Assembly (NCBI RefSeq): GCF_026151205.1
Contig: NC_087078.1
Span: 16,261,118-16,325,117, forward strand
Length of the DNA stretch: 64,000 nt
Origin: Bolinopsis microptera
Taxonomy: Eukaryota > Ctenophora > Tentaculata > Lobata > Bolinopsidae
Direction of reading: 5' to 3'
Of this stretch, positions 48,028-57,987 are shown piece by piece. The notes below the pieces were generated by a model. The model did no database searches. It saw only the letters and a program-made list of their open reading frames with translations, and was not told the origin of the DNA. Within the stretch, counting starts at the first letter, position 1. The number at the start of each line of letters is the position of its first letter. The position numbers and the translations under genes are program-made.

Positions 48028-51000
48028 TCTGGAAGAACATATGGGAGCAGCCGGTTGAACACAACAGTGATGCTGAATGGTTACCGGATGTCAGAACAGC
48101 ACTAGCCTCAGCAGATGAACAGAGACAGTTTGTTATAACTAACACCCTGGTTGCAGATAGAGTGAAGAAAATGACTAATTGGTCCTCTCCTGGTACAGAC
48201 GGACTGCATGCTTATTGGATAAAGCACTTTAAAGAACTCCACAATAGGATTGCAGATCAACTCATGAATTGCCTAACCAACGCTGATATCCCAGACTGGA
48301 TGACATTGGGACGCACGTACCTGCTCATCAAGGACCACTCGAAAGGACCCATCCCAGGCAATTTCAGACCGATTACTTGCTTATCAGCTATGTGGAAACT
48401 GTTCACTGGTCTAATCTCAGATTCCATTTACCACCATTTAGACCAGCAAAAGCTCCTCCCCCTGAGCAGAAAGGGTGCAAGAAGAAGAGTAGAGGATGTA
48501 AAGAACAGTTAATGATAGACAAACTCATCCTGAAGAACTGTAAACGAAGGAAGCGGAACCTGAACATGACGTTTATAGACTACAAGAAGGCGTATGATAG
48601 CGTCCCACACTCCTGGATTCTATCTTGTTTGACCATGTGTGGCATCTCTTCATGCATCATAGACCTGTTTGAAGCCTCCTTCAAACAATCGTATGTTAAC
48701 CTGATGCTTGGTAAAGTTTCCCTTGGGAGAATTAAAATTAATAGAGGTCTATTCCAAGGAGACTCAGTCTCACCTATCCACTTTATCATTAGTCTTATAC
48801 CCCTGTCCATTCTTTTGAATAAGCATGACATAGGATACTCTCTGGAGAGAGGAGGTCAACCGAAAGTGTCGCATAGGCTATATATGGACGACCTCAAGTT
48901 GTATGCCGAGAGTGAAGACGAAATGCACACACTGGTTAATACCACAGCAGAGTTCAGCAGTGACATAAAAATGGAATTTGGGCTAGAGAAATGTGCCGTG
49001 GTGAAGGTGAAGAAGGGAGCAAGAACCGTTTTTGAAGGCATCTCCCTACCCACAGGTGAACAGATCCATGAGTTGGAGGACGACGGCTATAAGTATCTCG
49101 GAATACTAGAAGCTAATGATATACTACACAAAGAGATGAAAGCACTGGTTACAAAAGAGTATATCAGAAGAGTTAAAAAGGTTTTGAAATCCCAGCTTCA
49201 TGGCAGGAATAGTATACAAGCGATTAACACCTGGGCTGTACCTGTGATAAGATATGGAGCTGGAATTCTCTCATGGAATGCTGGGGAGACCAAAGCCTTA
49301 GATGTCAAGACCCGGAAACTGATGAGGATACATGGAGCTCACCACCCCCAAGGAGATGTTGATCGGTTATACGTCAGCCGTCAACTGGGTGGCCGTGGGC
49401 TACATAGTATAGAGGAAGTCGTTAAGAGAGAGGAGAATGCACTCACTACTTATGTGGTGAGAAGTAGAGACCCAGAACTGATTGCTCTGAAGGACTGCTT
49501 TGTCAAAGACAAGATACTCTTGGGTGAAGAGATAGAGAAAGATATTGACCGAACACAACGCGAGGAAATCCGCAAGGAGAAATGGACTGCTAAAGTGATG
49601 CACGGACAGTTCCCAAGGCAGATGATGGGTACAGCAGACCCGTTAACCTCTTGGAACTGGCTCACCCAACAAGATTTGAAGAAGGAGACAGAAGGATTGT
49701 TGATAGCAGCCCAAGACCAAGCACTTAGGACTAATTACGTGAAGCACAGGATTGACAAAACACCTGGCTCTTCTCCCCTCTGCAGACTCTGCAGAAATCA
49801 TTACGAGACAATAGACCACATACTGAATGGGTGGAGTCTGGAAGAACATATGGGAGCAGCCGGTTGAACACAACAGTGATGCTGAATGGTTACCGGATGT
49901 CAGAACAGCACTAGCCTCAGCAGATGAACAGAGACAGTTTGTTATAACTAACACCCTGGTTGCAGATAGAGTGAAGAAAATGACTAATTGGTCCTCTCCT
50001 GGTACAGACGGACTGCATGCTTATTGGATAAAGCACTTTAAAGAACTCCACAATAGGATTGCAGATCAACTCATGAATTGCCTAACCAACGCTGATATCC
50101 CAGACTGGATGACATTGGGACGCACGTACCTGCTCATCAAGGACCACTCGAACGGACCCATCCCAGGCAATTTCAGACCGATTACTTGCTTATCAGCTAT
50201 GTGGAAACTGTTCACTGGTCTAATCTCAGATTCCATTTACCACCATTTAGACCAGCAAAAGCTCCTCCCCCCTGAGCAGAAAGGGTGCAAGAAGAAGAGT
50301 AGAGGATGTAAAGAACAGTTAATGATAGACAAACTCATCCTGAAGAACTGTAAACGAAGGAAGCGGAACCTGAACATGACGTTTATAGACTACAAGAAGG
50401 CGTATGATAGCGTCCCACACTCCTGGATTCTATCTTGTTTGACCATGTGTGGCATCTCTTCATGCATCATAGACCTGTTTGAAGCCTCCTTCAAACAATC
50501 GTATGTTAACCTGATGCTTGGTAAAGTTTCCCTTGGGAGAATTAAAATTAATAGAGGTCTATTCCAAGGAGACTCAGTCTCACCTATCCACTTTATCATT
50601 AGTCTTATACCCCTGTCCATTCTTTTGAATAAGCATGACATAGGATACTCTCTGGAGAGAGGAGGTCAACCGAAAGTGTCGCATAGGCTATATATGGACG
50701 ACCTCAAGTTGTATGCCGAGAGTGAAGACGAAATGCACACACTGGTTAATACCACAGCAGAGTTCAGCAGTGACATAAAAATGGAATTTGGGCTAGAGAA
50801 ATGTGCCGTGGTGAAGGTGAAGAAGGGAGCAAGAACCGTTTTTGAAGGCATCTCCCTACCCACAGGTGAACAGATCCATGAGTTGGAGGACGACGGCTAT
50901 AAGTATCTCGGAATACTAGAAGCTAATGATATACTACACAAAGAGATGAAAGCACTGGTTACAAAAGAGTATATCAGAAGAGTTAAAAAGGTTTTGAAAT

Positions 51001-51643
51001 CCCAGCTTCATGGCAGGAATAGTATACAAGCGATTAACACCTGGGCTGTACCTGTGATAAGATATGGAGCTGGAATTCTCTCATGGAATGCTGGGGAGAC
51101 CAAAGCCTTAGATGTCAAGACCCGGAAACTGATGAGGATACATGGAGCTCACCACCCCCAAGGAGATGTTGATCGGTTATACGTCAGCCGTCAACTGGGT
51201 GGCCGTGGGCTACATAGTATAGAGGAAGTCGTTAAGAGAGAGGAGAATGCACTCACTACTTATGTGGTGAGAAGTAGAGACCCAGAACTGATTGCTCTGA
51301 AGGACTGCTTTGTCAAAGACAAGATACTCTTGGGTGAAGAGATAGAGAAAGATATTGACCGAACACAACGCGAGGAAATCCGCAAGGAGAAATGGACTGC
51401 TAAAGTGATGCACGGACAGTTCCCAAGGCAGATGATGGGTACAGCAGACCCGTTAACCTCTTGGAACTGGCTCACCCAACAAGATTTGAAGAAGGAGACA
51501 GAAGGATTGTTGATAGCAGCCCAAGACCAAGCACTTAGGACTAATTACGTGAAGCACAGGATTGACAAAACACCTGGCTCTTCTCCCCTCTGCAGACTCT
51601 GCAGAAATCATTACGAGACAATAGACCACATACTGAATGGGTG
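48028..51643. repeat. 1.8-kb internal tandem duplication within the LINE
   Basis: 48028-49833 is repeated at 49837-51643, offset 1809 then 1810 bp because of a single extra C in the second copy near 50272. Only one other difference was noticed (AAAGGACCC against AACGGACCC near 48341/50151). The junction carries three extra bases (GAG) between AATGGGTG and TCTGGAAG. Identity is above 99 percent, so it is very recent or an assembly artefact. Confidence 0.92.
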
Positions 51644-52160
51644 CCCAAAACTTTCACAGACAGAATATAAGTGTCGGCATGACAAAGTAGCTGCCGCATT
51701 GCACTGGAGTCTGTGCAAGGAATACGGCTTCCCACGCAGTAAAAGGTGGTACGAACACCGGGCAGAGAAGGTGCTGGAGAACGGACAAGTCAAGATATTG
51801 TGGGACTTCCATGTCCAGTCGGACCACGTTATCGATCACTGTAGACCGGATCTCCTCCTGGTAGACATGGTAACCAACGCAGCAACCATCATTGACGTTG
51901 CAGTCCCAGGAGATACCCGGATCTTGGATAGAGAACAAGAAAAGATTCTGAAATATCAAGACCTGAAAAGAGAAATTAAGAAGAACTGGAATTTACGAAA
52001 GGTCACAATCGTCCCTGTGGTGATAGGCGCATTAGGAACTATCACCATAAACTTTCGTAAACACCTCGACGCAGTCCACTGCAATCTGAGCATCTCTAAT
52101 CTCCAGAAGACAGCTCTGCTTGGATCAGCCAGGATTCTCAGGATGGTCTTAGACATATAA
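49827..52160 (+). CDS. RLE LINE ORF, second duplicate copy: RT, CCHC knuckle and restriction-like endonuclease
   Basis: Open for 777 codons; the apparent start MGGVWKNIW is the duplication junction, not a natural start. RT motifs: [38 protein letters not shown] (catalytic Asp), [30 protein letters not shown] (YMDD box) and [13 protein letters not shown]. Then NLR-type linkers with [20 protein letters not shown], the knuckle [18 protein letters not shown] (C-x2-C-x8-H-x4-C), and the endonuclease core [20 protein letters not shown] with AVPGDTRI and [13 protein letters not shown]. This C-terminal arrangement, with no APE domain, places it with site-preferring RLE LINEs. If the duplication were collapsed, this frame would continue without a break from the upstream half. 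Confidence 0.9.
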   Translation: MGGVWKNIWEQPVEHNSDAEWLPDVRTALASADEQRQFVITNTLVADRVKKMTNWSSPGTDGLHAYWIKHFKELHNRIADQLMNCLTNADIPDWMTLGRTYLLIKDHSNGPIPGNFRPITCLSAMWKLFTGLISDSIYHHLDQQKLLPPEQKGCKKKSRGCKEQLMIDKLILKNCKRRKRNLNMTFIDYKKAYDSVPHSWILSCLTMCGISSCIIDLFEASFKQSYVNLMLGKVSLGRIKINRGLFQGDSVSPIHFIISLIPLSILLNKHDIGYSLERGGQPKVSHRLYMDDLKLYAESEDEMHTLVNTTAEFSSDIKMEFGLEKCAVVKVKKGARTVFEGISLPTGEQIHELEDDGYKYLGILEANDILHKEMKALVTKEYIRRVKKVLKSQLHGRNSIQAINTWAVPVIRYGAGILSWNAGETKALDVKTRKLMRIHGAHHPQGDVDRLYVSRQLGGRGLHSIEEVVKREENALTTYVVRSRDPELIALKDCFVKDKILLGEEIEKDIDRTQREEIRKEKWTAKVMHGQFPRQMMGTADPLTSWNWLTQQDLKKETEGLLIAAQDQALRTNYVKHRIDKTPGSSPLCRLCRNHYETIDHILNGCPKLSQTEYKCRHDKVAAALHWSLCKEYGFPRSKRWYEHRAEKVLENGQVKILWDFHVQSDHVIDHCRPDLLLVDMVTNAATIIDVAVPGDTRILDREQEKILKYQDLKREIKKNWNLRKVTIVPVVIGALGTITINFRKHLDAVHCNLSISNLQKTALLGSARILRMVLDI

Positions 52161-52941
52161 TATATTTGAGTGTATAATACACTGTAAATACTCTTTTTTT
52201 TTAGTTTAATTTTCACTGGGTACTCTAATAAACACTTTTTACCTGGTCCTCTTATTTTTCTTCCCTTGCTATGCAAGCCCTGTCTCTTGTTTATACAATT
52301 TTTAACTCGTATATTGGGTAGATTGAGTATTTATTATGGATTTTATATTGTTGTTAGCCCTGCTGATTTGTGTATTAGTAATGATTACCTATCTGATGGA
52401 CTACGGTATATACAGTTGATGGTAGTTTTCTCTTATTTTTCTTCTCTTGCTCTGCAAGCCCTGATTCTTGTATAAACATATTGTTTGATATAATATTGTA
52501 TATTTTTGTATTGATTGTGGTATTTTGTGTGCCAGATTCAGCAATGGGTTCTTGCTGAATCACTGTATATTACACTCTGTGACTAGTCCCTTTGATCCAT
52601 CTCTTGCCCTGCAAGCCCTGTTTCTTGTCTATACAGCATATAATTATCATGTATCACATTGTAGTATGTAATAAACATTTGTAGTAGTGTAGGATTGTTT
52701 GAATTTCTTTTTGCTATGTTTTATAATATTTATTTGTATAATTTGTGAGTGTTTCTCCCGCTTTTCTTCCCTTGCGCAGCAAGCCCTGTCTCTTGTAAAA
52801 ACAACCTTGAAAGTTTTGTAGATACATATAGTTTCTACACCTTTATCCTCTGGTCCCTAGGGTCAGCTGATCCCGGGCCAGAGGAAAACTACCGACTGCC
52901 AAGGTCTGACGCCTAGGCAGTCGAGACCTCTTATTGAGACC
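52161..52941 (+). other. RLE LINE 3' UTR with four repeated hairpins
   Basis: A small hairpin with stem CTTGC/GCAAG and a three-base loop, followed by CCCTG(T/A)(T/C)TCTTGT, occurs at 52265, 52446, 52603 and 52771 (spacings 181, 157, 168). The loops differ (TAT, TCT, CCT, GCA) while the stem is constant. Near the end CCTCTGG...CCAGAGG (52847-52886) and CGACTGCC...GGCAGTCG (52891-52924) form two more hairpins. The element ends at GAGACC before the 20-bp repeat. Confidence 0.8.
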
Positions 52942-53726
52942 CTTTATAATAATAATAATAACGCTTTATTTGTATACCGCTTAGGCCGTATAAGCGACCA
53001 AAGTCCAAAAAATGGAGTTGATACTGGCCAACAAAGCGGTGCAGATAAATTTACCTTAGTAGTCCCTTTTCTAATCAAAAATTCAAATTTATAAATTGTA
53101 GATTGATCTTAAAGTCCTGCGTCCATGACTACTGAATCACCAAAAATACTGTTCGCACATACAGGATAGGCTTGATGAAATAGATGGGTCTTGAGAGCCT
53201 TCTTGAAAACATCTAGTCGAGAGATGGAGCGTAGTGAGTAGGGAAGTGTATTCCAGATTTTAGGAGCAGTGTGAGAGAAAGCACCAGCTGTAGCCCTCAG
53301 CCGTGATAAAGGAGGGCGTTCCAGTAAGAAGAAGTCATGGTCCATTCTGACATGATGTTTACTAGTGTCCCTAATTTTGACCATTGTCCTTAGATATTCA
53401 GGAGCACAATCGTTTAGGCACTTGAAAACCAGTAACGCTATCTTGAATTTGATTCGCATTGCTACAGGTAAGAAGTGTAATTCAATCATATAGGGTGTGA
53501 TGGGCTCCTGTCTCAACTTCCCATGAAGTCCGAATATGAATCTCACAGCAGTATTCTGCACTTTTTGAAGTTTCTGGAGAAGTCTTTCAGAAAGGGCACC
53601 ATAAGTAGCATTTCCATTGTCCAGAATGGAATGAATTGTAGCGTGTACCATTTGGATTTTGAGCTCCTTACTCAGTTTGGAACCTATTCTGCCAAGATTT
53701 CGCTGATTTACATAGCAAACTCTGAC

Positions 53727-54348
53727 CCCACATCCAGAAAGTTTTATATTTCCTCCCAGATGCGTTTTTTCTAAATTCTGTGGCCCACTTGCTTCGCTCG
53801 CAAGTTTGCCTTTTTTTCTGTGGCCCGCTCGTTTCGCAAATTTTTACATTTTAAGCGAGCCGACTCTTCCAATCTAGCTGCGCAGCGAGCAAGCTGTGGC
53901 AGGGGTCTGGGGGCGGAGCCCCTTGGCGGAGCCCCTTGGCGGAGCCCCTTGGCGGAGCCCCTTAGCGGGGGCTAGGGGGGCGCAGCCCCCCCGGAAATTT
54001 TTTGCGAAATAGGGTGTTTTAGACGACATTTGGCATTAAAGAAATTTGTAGGACAGCAATAAACTGGGATTGAAAAGAATCAAGTACTCACGTTAATTTG
54101 GTAACTTCACAACAGCAATCTGCATTCTCCAATCAGAATATTTCACTGTGTTCCAAAACTGACAGGATGTTCCTCTTTGATTTTTATACAATCGAAAATT
54201 TCCTCAATTAATTTGTCTTTATTCCAAAAAATATTTTGAAATTTAGGAGTAACTTCTCAAAAATTTCCTCTTTTTCTCAAAAATTTCCTCTATTTCCTCT
54301 TATTTCCTCCCAGGCTGCCTGGCAAGATGGCGTGTTTCTGGATGTGGG
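53727..54348. mobile_element. Inverted-repeat DNA element inside the L2-like LINE, perfect 8-bp TSD
   Basis: Termini CCCACATCCAGAAA and TTTCTGGATGTGGG, with identical ACTCTGAC on both sides (53719-53726 and 54349-54356). The body is non-coding, with tandem CGGAGCCCCTTGG units (four or so, near 53930-53970), a C/G-rich palindromic stretch (GGGGGCTAGGGGGGCGC) and repeated AAAAATTTCCTC. An 8-bp duplication fits hAT or P-like elements; the CCCAC terminus is unusual. Confidence 0.87.
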
Positions 54349-54697
54349 ACTCTGACAACGTTGTTGATCTGTGCCTCTAAATTGAGATGGTTGTCAAAAA
54401 TAAATCCCAGATTCTTTGCTGACTTGGTAGGTTTAATGGAGCATATGCTGTCAAGATTGAATTCAACTTGTTTTGGAGCTTTGGAGTTTGTAGAGATCTC
54501 GATTATCTCACTTTTATTGTCGTTGAGTTTCAGGTAGTTCTCACTCATCCATGATTTGATGTGCTCGAAACATTCTTTCAATTTGCTCTTCATAGATTCA
54601 ATGTCCATGTCTTTCTTAGGATCAAATGAGAAGTATATCTGAGTATCATCAGCATATAGATGGATTTGGAGACCATGCATACTTGCAATATCTTGTT

Positions 54698-54955
54698 TTT
54701 TTTTTTTTATTTGAAAATTCAATTAATCATTATATATATAAATCAAGCGTTACATTTCAGCCATGCAAAATTACAATGACATATTTTGATATACTAAATG
54801 GTAAATGGTACTGCAATATAAGTTGCTTAATGTTTGGCCGGATGACAACTAACGAGAAAAATAAACTTGATTATATAATAATTAATTCGGCTGAACCAAC
54901 ACATAGCAAGAGCCACATTAACGTTGGGGCCGTCAAAAATTGTAGCTGTTTAGTG
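54698..54955 (-). mobile_element. Short insertion with poly(A) tail (SINE-like) in the L2-like LINE
   Basis: About 250 bp separates RT motif B from the YADD motif of the LINE. On the plus strand it opens with a T-run (54700-54712), i.e. a poly(A) 3' end on the minus strand. The rest is unrelated AT-rich sequence with no ORF that I trust. The target duplication was not identified, so the limits are approximate. Confidence 0.45.
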
Positions 54956-54999
54956 TAAAGGATGAAAAATATAGGACCAAGAATTGAGGTGACACAAAT

Positions 55000-56085
55000 G
55001 GAAAATTTTAAGAAATTACGGATCAAAACACAGATCCAAGGACAGAATAAAACAAATATTCAGAATAAAACATTATTATATTCAAATCTCTTTATTCAAC
55101 AATATTAAATCATTATATAACCTAATTTGTGGCTTGATCGTTATGTTAGGGCTATTCTGTTAGCTGATGCTGACAGGCACCGCATGGGGCAGAGATTTAG
55201 GACCATTACGCTGGAGGCTTACAATGACCCTTTTTGAACCCCATGGCAGTGCTAGTTTTATTATGGTACAGATTGTAAATCGAAGTTATGAAAACGATCA
55301 AGTCACTCCTGTTTTACACTATCAACAGCTACTTAAAACAACCTAGATTGTACAACTCACTTTGAGGATTAAACTGTTAAGTGATGAGTGATTGGGCTCA
55401 TTAAACATTTTAGTAGCGGAGACATGCGGATCAGCTTCTTGAGGTTCTAGTATTTCATTCAGACAAGAAGTTTTACTTTTTCAAATTTAGTTGTTCAAGC
55501 TGCCTGAGTTCAGAAAGTTTGCCAAAGGGGCCCAGGTATTCTTGTCACCTTTACCCTGAGACAAGGACAAGGAGACCCCACTGCAGGACCATACATGCTA
55601 GGTTCCAGTTGTCCAGGAAACTGTACGTAGCTGGTCAACTAGTTTTGAATTCAGACTAGGCTTGATGAGTTCTTGGGTTTCTAAAGGTAAAATCTGATGG
55701 TACCAGGTTTGTTCAGGCGGACATGGAAATTATGCGATGAATATATAGGTATATAAAAATCATATCAATATAAAAATAGATCCAAAAATAGATCTAAAGA
55801 TTCACACGGCAGTCAGGGAACATCCAGACAGGATGCTTTTGAGACAGGTATAATTAGCGCTTTTGTAATTAATTGTATGCAAGGGATGGGATGCTGGATA
55901 ACTAAGCTGGTTGTGTAGGATATTTTTTTACGCGATTTAAACACGGGTTTTCTAGTTTGTTATAAAATCGTCAATACCTCGAATTATTTATAGCACCTCA
56001 CAGTCGGTAATTTGCTTCATTTATTTATTGTGTTAACCTATTACAAGCTAACTTGCCCCTTCTTTTAGGGTTAATATCGTTCATC
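55000..56085. other. Intergenic region upstream of DDX52
   Basis: No supported exon. An AT-rich left part may be decayed LINE sequence. A possible acceptor TTCTTTTAG at 56060-56068 shortly before the DDX52 start suggests a non-coding first exon upstream, whose donor I did not find. Confidence 0.4.
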
Positions 56086-57600
56086 ATGGTTAATCAGCAG
56101 AATGAGATGATGCGACTTCTGTGTTCAGGAACAACAATACGGTTTGGCGCTGTTCAAAAGGTTTCCAACATTGCAGACGTAGAACTTTTAGGTGACGAAT
56201 CAAGAAAGGAACAAGTTGTTCCATCAGTAAACCTCAGAAAGCGACACAAAATTTGTGTCAAAGGATTTGATGTTCCAGAACCTAATGACACCTTTATTGA
56301 ATTAAAACAATCTCATCCAAAGATTCTCAAATCAGTTCTGAAAAAGATAACTGACAGTGGGATCACCGCCCCCACACCCATTCAGATGCAGTGTATCCCG
56401 CTGCTCATGAGTAAAAGATCTGTTTTATCGTGTGCTCCCACCGGATCTGGCAAAACACTTTCTTTTATACTTCCTGTTTTGTCTCACATGAAGAAATCTG
56501 AAAAAGGTAGTTTTCGGGCACTAGTTCTGTCGCCAACAAGAGAGTTAGCTCAACAAACATATGGAGAGTTCAAAAAATTTGGTGGATCAAGGAAATTTTC
56601 ATATCATTTCTTAACAAAAGCAAGTGCTAATTCTGATATACTGACCAAGGATTGTGGTAACAAAGATATCTTGATTTCAACTCCAAAGCACCTTCTTAAA
56701 ATGTTAAAAGAAGATAAAATTGATCTCTCCAAGCTTCAGTTTTGCATACTTGATGAAGCTGATCGACTTTTTGACGTTCAGTTTAAAGAAGACATCACTC
56801 AAATCCTAGAATATATTGACCTAGTTAAGGTAACAGTTGGTCTTTTCAGTGCTACTCTTGCAAATGGAATTGATGAATGGTGTTTTAGCAACTTAGATAA
56901 CTTTGTCCAAGTCTATATTGGTGCAGTGAATGGGGCAAATTCGAGTATTAAACAATCTCTAAAGTTTGTGGGGACAGAAGAAAGCAAGATTTATACTTTG
57001 CGGATGGTTATTCAAAAGGGATTTCAACCACCAATGCTGGTTTTTACCCAAACCAAAGACAGAGCAAAGCAAGTATATGAAGAGCTAAAATTGGTGGGCA
57101 GTAAAATAGACGTTATTCACAGTGACCTTGCTCAAATGAAACGAGGGGAAGCTATAGAAAACTTCAGAAGTGGCAAGACCTGGATTCTAATATGCACTGA
57201 TCTTATGGGTAGGGGAATCGATTTTAAGAACGTGAACTGTGTAGTTAACTTTGATTTGCCTCAAACAAAAATTGACTACATCCATCGTATTGGGAGGACT
57301 GGTAGAGCTGGTAGAACAGGTGAGGCGATCACGTTCTTTACTGAGCTTGACAAGGAAAGACTCCCTAGCATTATAAATGTGCTGAAAAACTCGGGATGTG
57401 AATTACCTGACTGGTTGAAGAATATCAAGGGAATCGCTAGAAGGGACTATAAGAAGGCTACAAAGAAACCTGTGAAAAGGAATGATGTCAGCACTATTCC
57501 TAAATACGATGTAGAGAAAGCCAAAAAGAGGAAGGCTATCATCGCAGATTCAAAGGCCAAGAAAAAGGCAAAGTCAGAGAGTGACCAAAAAGGAAGTTAG
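56086..57600 (+). CDS. DDX52: DDX52/Rok1 DEAD-box RNA helicase (ribosome biogenesis), intronless
   Basis: 504 residues from the first in-frame ATG. The N-terminus (LLCSGTTIRFGAV) matches the DDX52 leader. Helicase motifs: Q motif TPIQMQ, motif I APTGSGKT (about 119), Ia SPTRELA, II DEAD (LDEADRLFD, about 222), III SAT, V ICTDLMGRGIDF, VI HRIGRTGRAG (about 399). Family-specific stretches include FVGTEESKIYTLRMVIQKGF, NPPxLVF-like QPPMLVFTQTKDRAKQVYEE and the Lys-rich tail with STIPKYDVEKAKKRK, as in vertebrate DDX52. Rok1/DDX52 acts in the nucleolus on early 18S rRNA processing. There is no intron in the coding region, unlike ABCE1 400 bp downstream on the same strand. Confidence 0.93.
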   Translation: MVNQQNEMMRLLCSGTTIRFGAVQKVSNIADVELLGDESRKEQVVPSVNLRKRHKICVKGFDVPEPNDTFIELKQSHPKILKSVLKKITDSGITAPTPIQMQCIPLLMSKRSVLSCAPTGSGKTLSFILPVLSHMKKSEKGSFRALVLSPTRELAQQTYGEFKKFGGSRKFSYHFLTKASANSDILTKDCGNKDILISTPKHLLKMLKEDKIDLSKLQFCILDEADRLFDVQFKEDITQILEYIDLVKVTVGLFSATLANGIDEWCFSNLDNFVQVYIGAVNGANSSIKQSLKFVGTEESKIYTLRMVIQKGFQPPMLVFTQTKDRAKQVYEELKLVGSKIDVIHSDLAQMKRGEAIENFRSGKTWILICTDLMGRGIDFKNVNCVVNFDLPQTKIDYIHRIGRTGRAGRTGEAITFFTELDKERLPSIINVLKNSGCELPDWLKNIKGIARRDYKKATKKPVKRNDVSTIPKYDVEKAKKRKAIIADSKAKKKAKSESDQKGS

Positions 57601-57987
57601 ATGTTTTATGTATCAATCTCATTGATTTTTAAGGGAATGTTTGTAGGTATCATTCTTTTAATGAAAATATGCTCTCATTTATAAATTTTGTGGGATATGT
57701 CACATGCAATATCATCCTCTTTCAGTATTTTGAGCAGTTTAAAGTTGTATACATGTATATCATGATATTGTAAAATGAAATGTATTACGACATAACATGT
57801 GACTTTCTATCCTGCCACTAGACATTTGTCATTGTGAAACTATTGCTAAAACAGATGATTCCTGAAATAGGAGAACGATAATTCTACTTTTAAATTGTGA
57901 AAATAACTGAATTATTTAAAATTAAAGAGGGTGTAATAACATGTTATTTAATCAATATCATCCTATGTAAAGTAGTGCGCAATAACA
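57601..57987. other. Intergenic spacer between DDX52 and ABCE1
   Basis: Short AT-rich spacer of 387 bp with the DDX52 3' end and presumably the ABCE1 promoter. No motif stands out. Confidence 0.5.

Larger units (their letters stand above)
45512..48512 (+). pseudogene. RLE LINE ORF, 5' half, split by a hAT and frameshifted
   Basis: From the first ATG (45512) the frame runs MNSLSNSS into a SANT/Myb-like DNA-binding segment (RHTWSKEDNIQLMTLYYQSQ ... GYRRRLRSLWDDAG ... TEQRLADQARSIRNNNLL) and stops making sense at 46007, where the hAT begins. Removing 46008-47431 and one TSD copy rejoins the frame exactly (VPDFDKE-AIIERLKRLLED). It continues through KRKTPLWKRRIEDK and [20 protein letters not shown], into the RT N-terminus ([14 protein letters not shown]). 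In this first copy of the internal duplication one C is missing near 48461 (CTCCCCCTGAG against CTCCCCCCTGAG), so the frame ends at 48512. The remaining RT stays open in another frame (48516-49836). Confidence 0.85.
44564..52941 (+). mobile_element. RLE-type (R4/Dong-like) LINE, nearly full length, with nested insertions
   Basis: The element begins GGACCCCG directly after a (TAA)-rich 20-mer and ends before an identical 20-mer. Order: structured 5' UTR (candidate HDV-like ribozyme 44564-44685), SANT/Myb-like N-terminal domain, central linker, reverse transcriptase with YMDD, CCHC knuckle, restriction-like endonuclease, then a 780-bp 3' UTR with repeated hairpins. It is broken by a hAT at 46008-47431 and an internal 1.8-kb tandem duplication. 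Dong of the R4 clade is known to insert in TAA repeats, which fits the flanks; the clade call is by architecture and target only. Confidence 0.85.
52942..55000 (-). mobile_element. L2-like LINE, 3' part, interrupted twice
   Basis: Reading the minus strand from the right: RT motif B (SILGPIFFILYT, near 54957-54995), then after an insertion LQIHLYADDTQIYFSF (YADD) and LGFIFDNHLNLEAQINNVV (54357-54700). After a second insertion come RVCYVNQRNLGRIGSKLS, QNTAVRFIFGLHGKL, IELHFLPVAMRIKFKIALLV and WNTLPYSLRSISRLDVFKKA, then LKTHLF, with a stop at 53109. Removing 53727-54348 and one TSD rejoins the frame exactly. The 3' tail ends in (TTA)n then TAAAG at 52942, which is where the RLE LINE inserted. 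Confidence 0.8.

Noticed and set aside
54300-54722. 140-codon ORF taken as a single protein
   Set aside because: Its ends are the tail of the inserted DNA element and a poly(A) insertion; only the middle is LINE reverse transcriptase.
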